64,000 nucleotides of DNA, from the NCBI GenBank assembly GCA_036362985.1, contig JAYGXS010000001.1, forward strand, positions 41,440,787-41,504,786. The letters run 5' to 3'. The position numbers were made by a program, and so were the translations under genes. This DNA is from Ligula intestinalis (taxonomy: Eukaryota; Platyhelminthes; Cestoda; Diphyllobothriidea; Diphyllobothriidae). The number at the start of each line of letters is the position of its first letter. Within the stretch, counting starts at the first letter, position 1. This document shows positions 57,255 to 64,000 of the stretch, piece by piece. The notes beneath the pieces were generated by a model, which was not told the origin of the DNA, searched no databases, and saw nothing but the letters and a program-made list of their open reading frames with translations.

Positions 57255-57620
57255 ACAATCAAATCAGCCTCAGCACCAAATATGGGTTGAACAGGTCAGT
57301 GCACTTGCTTAAAAACCAGGGACCCGTAAACTATGACTCAAGAATCTGACGGCTCACATGATTGTAATATCTCGCGGGAATGTGAGCCTCATTAAATTTG
57401 AACGTGTGGCCAGGTCTCGTCGAATGAGCCGCGATTTCCGAATTGTCGTCATTTTTCCAAACTACTGCCGCGTGTTCGGTGATCCGCGTCTTGATAAGTT
57501 TTCCAGTTTCTTCCACGTAGTTGCTGTGTTCGCAATTGCACCAAGCCCTACAAACAACTCCAGGAAACATCTGAAGTCAGAGGCAAAACACTTGCGACTA
57601 CGTGATAAGAAAGTGGTCAC
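57255..57620 (-). pseudogene. Penelope-like element, GIY-YIG endonuclease region (second type)
   Basis: The minus strand encodes CNCEHSNYVEETGKLIKTRI then TEHAAVVWKND (57540-57450), a GIY-YIG nuclease core in which N-Y-V-E-E-T-G-K replaces the common Y-V-G-E-T-G-K. Then come SEIAAHSTRPGHTFKFNEAH, IPARYYNHVSRQILES, a stop at 57331 and a continuing trace FTGPWF and DLFNPYLVLRLI to about 57255. This is the C-terminal end of a Penelope-like retroelement of a lineage different from 4618-5262. The reverse transcriptase is absent, so the copy is 5'-truncated, with a frameshift near 57540. Confidence 0.78.
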
Positions 57621-57659
57621 ATACAACCATTGAATTGTCTTCGTCGTTGCCATTAAAGT

Positions 57660-59075
57660 ACATCGGTTTTAGAAAGTTTCCAAATGTATGCAATTAATCA
57701 AGTTACCTTCCTTACGAATATGACACTTCGACCCTCAATTCCGACATTGTCCATTGCGTGACCCACAGAAAGGTGAAGGCTAGGACCGTAACTGGCGCGT
57801 GAATTATTTTACAGTGGTAGTAAACTTGCACACCATTTAAAACACCCTCTCCTATTTCCCCCGTTGGGGCCTAGTGTCAAGGTAGAAGCAAGAAAACGAA
57901 GAGCGGGATCGGATGCAGATGGCTTGCGCGGTTTGAGTTTGCGTCGAGGCGGGTCATGAAAGCCCCTATGTTTCGCATTGCGTATGGGTGTGAATCCCCG
58001 GTAACGACTACAGCGATTTATGCTGGCCTCCTGTCGGTACGGTGCATCTATTGTGGGGCTCATATTGGGCGTGCAAAATGCCTTCTAAAATCAAAATGAA
58101 AATAGGTAAGAAGAATTGCAGGGAAGGCCCTACTTGTGAAGACCATCGAGTAGTCGGAGTTGAAGTCGCTATTGCGGTAATACTACTGTGCACTGTATGA
58201 CCAAAAGTTAATGAGGGTCAGAAGGCTCACGATGCGACCACAATTGTAACACCGTACTCGTAAGAGCAGGATAGTCTCGCCTTGGTGAAGAAGAATATCA
58301 CTGTCATTCTGATGACAGGTTCGAGTTAGAAGCCAAAAAGTCAGGTCAGTAAACTTATTGATTAGACGATCGCAGCTTCTTTTTCTGATCATTACCCACT
58401 ATGAACAATGCGCCGTTTTAAGGAAATTCTACGGCTTCAATACATTTTCAATTAAGAACACGTGAGCAGGCAGATAGGAACAACAACTCCTGCTAGCAGA
58501 CTGCTTGAATGTAATTGTTGCTACAAAAATCTTCTCAAGTCCCGAGAAATCGATCATTTCAATTTTTTGGCGTTTTGACTGAAATTGAGCCATTGAGAAA
58601 ATTTATGCAGCATTCGCAAGAGTACAGAAAATAACTTGCAGTAGAAGGCCTCGAATTAGAAAGTCCACTGGTTGATGGAACCAAAATTTGCACGGGCCTT
58701 AGAACAGTTGCGAAATGGAAAGAATTTGCCTTTGATCGTAGGAACTTGGATGAACGTAAAAGTTGAATCTATCAGGCCGACAGTAGGCATAGCTTGAAAC
58801 GAAACAGTCTCCTATTTAAACAAGGCTAAGATCACGAGTTGAGCAGAATGTATTGACGTCATACAATTTCGCGACCTCTAATTCATCTGCAAACGGTCAT
58901 TGCCTGCTAATATAGTAAATGAACTGTACAATTAGAAGAGTGAAGCTTAATAGGTAAATAGGGTGTGAAACATAAGCCAAACATGTGGGTGCATAGTGAG
59001 GGTTAGAGGAGGGGGCAGGTAATTATCACAGCAAGGCGGTTCAGGTAACAGTGAAAGCCTGTGAAATGTAATTAA
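57660..59075. other. Unassigned intergenic sequence
   Basis: No gene is recognisable. The minus ORF 57809-58063 has no identifiable domain. Confidence 0.35.
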
Positions 59076-59076
59076 A

Positions 59077-59122
59077 GGGGGGGGGGGGGGGGGGGAAAGA
59101 AGGGGACAGGGGGGGGGGGGGG
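59077..59122. repeat. Paired poly-G tracts (19 G and 14 G)
   Basis: G runs at 59077-59095 and 59109-59122, separated by aaagaaggggaca. Together they form the strongest G-quadruplex candidate in the window. Confidence 0.9.
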
Positions 59123-59174
59123 ACGAGGGAGAAGGCGTGAGAGGGACTGAGGTGACCGATCGTTACCACGGCAA

Positions 59175-59335
59175 TGCGAGGTTGATCATATGATCCAGCT
59201 GCTTACAGAGTTCTGGTTTTCTTCTGCGCATTGCAGCGGCCTCGGCAAAGCGTCAGAGACGTCCGGTCACCGCCCGAAGTACGACCTTAAACGCTTCACC
59301 CTTCTAATTGGACAGTTAATTTACTATACTAACAG
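59175..59335. repeat. Interspersed repeat fragment, pair member B
   Basis: Aligns with 1990-2165 (gatcatatgatccag, tctgcgcattgcag, caccgcccgaagtacgac). See that entry. Confidence 0.5.
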
Positions 59336-59339
59336 GCAA

Positions 59340-61210
59340 TTACCGTTTGCAGATGAATTAGAGGTTACGAAACCTTATGACGTCAGTAAATTCTGCTAAA
59401 TTCGTGATCTTTGCCTTGTTCAAATTTCTTCCTGGAAAACAATGTTTCAAGTCTCCTACTTGTTTGCATTTTCACATCTCCAATGAGCTACAGGGAGATG
59501 TCAGACTGGTACAGTTTCTTGAAAGTTAACTCTAAACGGTTAAGTTAAGGATAAATCAACGTATCTAAGTTTACATGCTGAAATATTCGCTTCGAACAGG
59601 CTATTTCAATATTTCGCACTGTTAACTTGCCTTTGATTAGGGTGGGCAGAAGTTGGATGTTTAACCCAATCAAAATACATCAGCCAAAAAATTTACGGTA
59701 CAATAATGGACATGCCATTCAGTAAGCAGCGCTGCACCCCAGGGACCTAATTTCAAGAGAAGTAAGGAGTCCATCATTTCCGTTAGATTTGGAATTAATT
59801 GCCCTAACAGTCTTTAAATAGCAGTACTAAGGAAAAAGCGTGATCCATGGGGTCATGCGCATGTCTAGGTACATTTCTATACCAGATTAATAATCTAATA
59901 ATCTAATCTAATGTAATCTAATTTAATCTAATGTGGATTATGCCGCACAAATCACACGAGGGCTTAGCAACGCACTGTCCATCGAGCTTTCTCAACAGAT
60001 GGGATACAAATTTGCAAAAAAGTATGAAAACCCTGCAAAGGATCTAGCACCCCGTGGGCGTAGGCCGGAGTGTGGAAATCAACAGTCACAGTGACTATTT
60101 GTTGAAAGCTTCACTAAGTCAGCCCATTTAAGACACGGCGAACCCACTTCGGGTCACTTGGAAAAGGCAATATCTTCTTGTGTGGCACATACCTCACACA
60201 AATGCAACCTTGATGTGCCGTATTTATATCCAGCCAAAGTTTATTTTTATCGTTTCAGACTATTAGACAGAGATCGGAAATACAATAGCTTCCGCCATAA
60301 CGCCTGCGGCCAACAATTATAGAAGTAAAAAAATTGCCCATTGATTAGTTAGACAAAAAGATGTTTCGAGTCTAAGCCTCCCGAGCAACGAACAAATCAC
60401 CAATGAAGGCAGTTTGAGTTGTTATCTTATCAGTCGGTATGATGTCATAAAATCATGGATAGTGGGGATATAGTGATATCGGCTTGACTACGCAGGGCTT
60501 GTTAGGTCGAAGTGAGTCGGATGCACCGGTTTAACGATAGTCAACTTGTCCCCACTCGTTGATCAAGGTGCACCTTGCATGTCCGATTATTGACTTGACA
60601 GAACAGGGTAAAAGTAGGATTCTGGCCTGCACTAACTATAGCCACTCGAGATAGAGGATTTCTCTGCGGAATTATCCTCGTGTTGTACTCAGTTGTCCAG
60701 TTTGATTTGTGTAATGGCAACGACATTCAGCGCAAAGACGGCAGTAAACAACTCCTGACCACTCTCTCGGGTCCATTTAAACCTTAGTAAGTGAGAATTG
60801 ATGGCAAATTTTGCCTGCTAGTTGGAATGCGACTCAGGCCTTTAATCATCGGAGCATACGTTGTGGAGCCTCGGAGATGTCTGCAGTGCTAAGACATAAA
60901 TTCCACACCCGAGGTCCTGCTGCGCAACTATCTTAAATAACTTGCTTGATTGAGGCTGCAGGGGCCCGTTAATGGAAGTGTGGGAATAGTTGTCTCTTCT
61001 GAGATGATGAATCACAAAATGGATTTCGTTTATTGTTGCTTCCGATGTAGAACATTAAGTGCGTATCCCGCTGTATTAAGCGTTGCTTACTTTTCTTATT
61101 CATTAACATGTGGTGATTGTATGCATGAAAAAAACTCAAACATTTTCACCAATTCTGCCACTGGAAAATACTGAAGGCCTTTTCTACACGAAAGGATTCC
61201 AGATACTGAT
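59340..61210. other. Unassigned intergenic sequence
   Basis: Contains a (TAATC)n-like run at 59885-59940. No gene or transposon domain is recognisable. Confidence 0.35.
59885..59940. repeat. Degenerate (TAATC)n satellite-like run
   Basis: Units of taatc/taatg/taatt in tandem (taatctaataatctaatcta and onward), seen directly. Confidence 0.8.
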
Positions 61211-61214
61211 ATCC

Positions 61215-62060
61215 TAGAAAGAAAAAAAAACTCCATTAGTATCCATGCTGTATTAAGGCAAATAAAACTGCGATGGAGTGACCAAGTCGGAAAGATAGAC
61301 TAGAGTCTGCCAACACGATTATTCTATGGTGACGGTGATACGGATAGCTTTCAACAAGGCGGGCGAGAATAACACTACAATGACACGTTGAAGACCTCAT
61401 AAAGGTATCCGAAAATTAATTGGGAGCCCTGGGGTGACTTAGCTGAAGATCAGCAAGCAGGGCGCATGATCGTAAGCCCCGGAGTGGCCACCTCAAAAGC
61501 TAACCAAATAAGCATTGTCAAGGCAAAAGAGGAGAATCAAAAGCATCAAGTGTTACGAACCAATAACACTAGCACCCAACTCCTGCTATATTTTTCACGC
61601 TGCCAATAGGCGTACCGGGCACAGATCAGCCTCGTTGGACGTTTGCGGACCTAGCGCATTTCAACATTATCGACCCTTCCTTATCCCACTAAACATCACT
61701 ACCACCATCACTCCCGCCAGGAACAATAATAACGACACTTCCGTCGATCTGCAGAATCTTAGCACCAATATTCCAACTACCAATAATGCGGACTAAATTC
61801 CAACCAGTCCATATGGCAATCACAGTTTCTCCACACACTTAGACCTGATTTTCACTTGCGAATCCAGTGAACTGCAACCTCGTCACACGCACGTCTCAAA
61901 TGCTTACAATGCTCAAGGATACGTATATGTATAAGTAGATAGCAGAATTGAGCACAATCTTATGACGACACACCTACATCTTTCACCTAAAAACCAATCT
62001 GACAATCTACAATAATGCGGGTCTATTCGGCCACATGCGCCTGCATGAAAATCCGCGGTG
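61215..62060 (+). pseudogene. RTE-like LINE 3' end with zinc-finger tail
   Basis: The plus strand encodes the last part of the same LINE family as 10205-12030: SIHAVLRQIKLRWSDQVGKI (61230-61290), LPTRLFYGDGDTDSFQQGG, NDTLKTS, INWEPWGDLAEDQQAGRM and TSKANQISIVKAK. A decayed zinc finger follows (SRCQ, ISLVGRLRTH, near 61600-61650), then a Thr/Pro-rich linker (NITTTITPARNNNNDTSVD). A second C2H2 end, NAGLFGHMRLHENPR, sits near 62010-62055. Stops occur after KID, GRE and SRCQ. The reverse transcriptase proper is absent, so this is a 5'-truncated copy. The fingers are thought to bind nucleic acid at integration or packaging. Confidence 0.82.
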
Positions 62061-62306
62061 AAACAGCTCAAACCGTACTCCAAGACCACACCTTGCCCAA
62101 CCAGCTCATACACTTTATCCGAACTCACCTCACAACACTCAATGTGTGGACAGGGCATGCAGAATTAATGTTCCTAGCGCAAGCGGGAACCTGACCAAGT
62201 TGTGTCTGACATATGTAGATGGACTATTACAGTTCTGGTGGATGAACACGCATGGATCTGTTACGGGACTCCCTCGTTCCAATCTAACCCGACAAGACAA
62301 CGAGTA

Positions 62307-62490
62307 CGTGGATCAATGAATTAGAAAGTTGTACTTCCAATCAACAAGTCGCGGGTTCGAGTCTCCGGTGGAGCACTATCTGAGGCTGGTTATGACTGGC
62401 TGATGACGGCTAATAAGTCAGAAATGGCTGTTATAGTCTCCCTAGTCTTTGTGGCAATGTTCTTCAGCCTACTACAGCCCTGTTAGTCCC
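62307..62490 (+). mobile_element. tRNA-derived SINE copy (plus)
   Basis: The head has a tRNA-like segment with B box cgggttcgagtctcc (about 62351-62366). Then come the core ggctgatgacggctaataag and tcagaaatgg (62400-62425), ctccctagtctttgtggcaa, and a tail near 62490. It is the same family as 15152-15422. Confidence 0.75.
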
Positions 62491-63034
62491 CGTATCCAAT
62501 CACAACACTGGATGGGTGAAAGGTCCGGACAGATAACTGGCACACGAGGGAGGAAAGAGAGGGATGGAGGCCAATTTGAGGAAAACCATTCCCACAGCAT
62601 AACTTGTGTTCCTCACTAGAATACATGCAAGGTGTTAGTATCTGTCACGACGTTCTGCCCTGAAAGGCTGCCAGCTGACTGGATAACTCGATCGTTGCGG
62701 TCAGTGCTGTGCATTTACTTAGGCTGATAATTAGGCTCATTGCTTTCCCTTACCACGGTCTCTATGACATGAGATTTACGCCACCTTGCTTCTGTGAAAA
62801 CCTAGAAAACTGTGCAGGGGAACCACGTCGTGCTAAGCACGCATAGACGGGCCATTTAGGTTTGTTACACACTACAGACGAGTTTGCCTCCGATGGTCTT
62901 GCAATGGGCCCAGGTAAGTGAAAAGAGGAGAATTCGGTAATTTGTACAGAGTTCTGCCTCAGTATGAAAGTATTCACACAATAAGGCACACGATGGTTGA
63001 ACTGCTAGAATTGTTCTGACAGTTCATGTTGTCA

Positions 63035-63300
63035 CTCGTTGATGAACGTTCAACTGACCGCCTACAAAATTCATCTGTCCCGCTCTACCTTGGGCCCTGA
63101 CAGATGCCCTGACAGCCGTAAAAGCTGGTAGTATAGGCATATATTATTGCTGGCAAAGACAATGGAGACTGTAATGGCTATTTCTGGTTCATTAGCCGTC
63201 GTCAGTCAGTCATAACCAGACCCAATTGGTACCCCACCCGAGCCTCGAACTCGCAATCCTTTTGATCAGAGTCAATTCCCCTAATCCTTGAGCCACGAGT
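63035..63300 (-). mobile_element. tRNA-derived SINE copy (minus), near full length
   Basis: The minus strand reads cgaactcgtggctcaaggat (A-box region), a B box gagttcgaggctcggg, the core ctgacgacggctaatgaacc then agaaatagcc (63190-63215), attacagtctccattgtctt, and a tail ending ttgaacgttcatcaacgag. It is head to head with 63330-63450. Confidence 0.75.
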
Positions 63301-63329
63301 TCGTTGTCTCGCTGGTTTAGGTCAGGGGA

Positions 63330-63450
63330 TATTAACAGTCGTTGATGAACGTTCACTTGACCGCCAACGGAACTCATCTGTCTGTCTGGCTAGTAAGCCA
63401 GAAATGCCATTCCAGTCTCCCTTGTCTTTGCCGGCAACACTATCAGTCTG
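63330..63450 (+). mobile_element. tRNA-derived SINE fragment (plus)
   Basis: It starts cgttgatgaacgttcacttg, lacks the tRNA-like head, and goes directly to ctggctagtaagccagaaat then ccattccagtctcccttgtc. An internal deletion removed the head and first half of the core. Its junction to the minus copy matches that at 24882-24912. Confidence 0.65.
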
Positions 63451-63459
63451 TGTTTTGTC

Positions 63460-64000
63460 TTAAGTCTTGCTATAGGCATTTGAAGGCTAACAGGAGCGTC
63501 AACAAATGACAGTGTCCGTTCTGGTCATCCCTTCACGGGGAATCCTATTTCGGGAAGATGTTCAGTAAACTAAGGAATACGCACACAATGTGACTACTGA
63601 TGCTTTCAAACGTACCGCAAAATAAGCATACCAAAACATTAGGCTGTATTCATGGAAGAAAAAACTCCCCGTACCTTACGATATTGGTTACAACAATGCG
63701 CGTTCAAATCATGCTCTTTAGGGTCGCATTTGACTCAAAAGAGCACTCAGGTTTTACCTACTGCCTTCCTCGCACTGACTGCAGTTGCAATTATAAAGCG
63801 CGAACCGGACAAAAATAGGATCACGGTTGGGTGAAAACACAGGTCAGTTCGATTACGAGATTCTCCACGGCTAGCAACTAATTGCTATCCGGAGCGAAAC
63901 CTCACCAAAGACTGCCCTGCCGATTCGACGGCCAGACGAATAGTGTGTACGTTATTTGAAGAGAGGGACCAAATGGAGCATCGCTAAACAAATGCTTCTG
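63460..64000. other. Unassigned intergenic sequence to window end
   Basis: I see no gene or repeat. Two overlapping plus ORFs (63600-63834) are short and featureless. Confidence 0.35.

Noticed and set aside
57809..58063. 84-codon minus ORF rich in Arg and Pro
   Set aside because: No domain, no splice or promoter support.

Overview
The window is eukaryotic genomic DNA, about 64 kb. It has no operons and no long intact ORFs. It has spliced exons, tRNA-derived SINEs, a Helitron, a Ty3/Gypsy element, Penelope-like elements and several non-LTR LINE families. The RTE-type LINE with a C2H2 zinc-finger tail, the Penelope GIY-YIG fragments and the SINE family with a CTGATGA...GAAAT core all resemble repeats I know from flatworm genomes. 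A diphyllobothriidean tapeworm (Spirometra-like) is my best guess. This rests on recollection of repeat families, not on a database search.

The only host gene I can support is the 3' half of an MPDU1 homologue (mannose-P-dolichol utilization defect 1, a PQ-loop ER membrane protein). It lies on the minus strand as two exons (30270-30066 and 28191-27949). Its 1.87-kb intron carries a degraded LINE on the opposite strand.

Layout. 0-10 kb: mostly unassigned DNA with an inverted-arm repeat (1.5-1.8 kb) and a Penelope-like GIY-YIG remnant (4.4-5.3 kb, minus). 10-15 kb: a long but broken RTE-like LINE (minus). 15-26 kb: SINEs, a short hAT-type MITE with an 8-bp target-site duplication, a second inverted-arm repeat, and a Jockey-like reverse-transcriptase tail. 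27-31 kb: MPDU1. 31-35 kb: a 53-bp inverted repeat and otherwise unassigned DNA. 35-38.8 kb: a decayed Ty3/Gypsy element (minus) with gag, protease, RT, RNase H and integrase still recognisable. 38.9-40.5 kb: two different LINE tails head to head. 43 kb: a second Gypsy integrase scrap. 45-51.5 kb: an almost complete Helitron Rep-helicase (minus), cut inside the helicase by a 5'-truncated CR1-like LINE. 52.3-53.6 kb: a long palindrome and related repeats. 57 kb: a second Penelope type. 61.2-62.1 kb: an RTE 3' end. 62.3-63.5 kb: more SINEs.

Two themes stand out. First, transposon nesting: the Helitron reading frame resumes within a residue or two on the far side of the LINE, so the host element was fairly whole when hit. 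Second, at least six unrelated repeat families here share a small CTGATGA - hairpin - GAAA block close to their 3' ends. This resembles the hammerhead-ribozyme core known from Penelope elements and schistosome SINEs, but it is often one base or one pair off canonical. Everything else reads as neutral, AT-leaning intergenic DNA in which short ORFs are chance.
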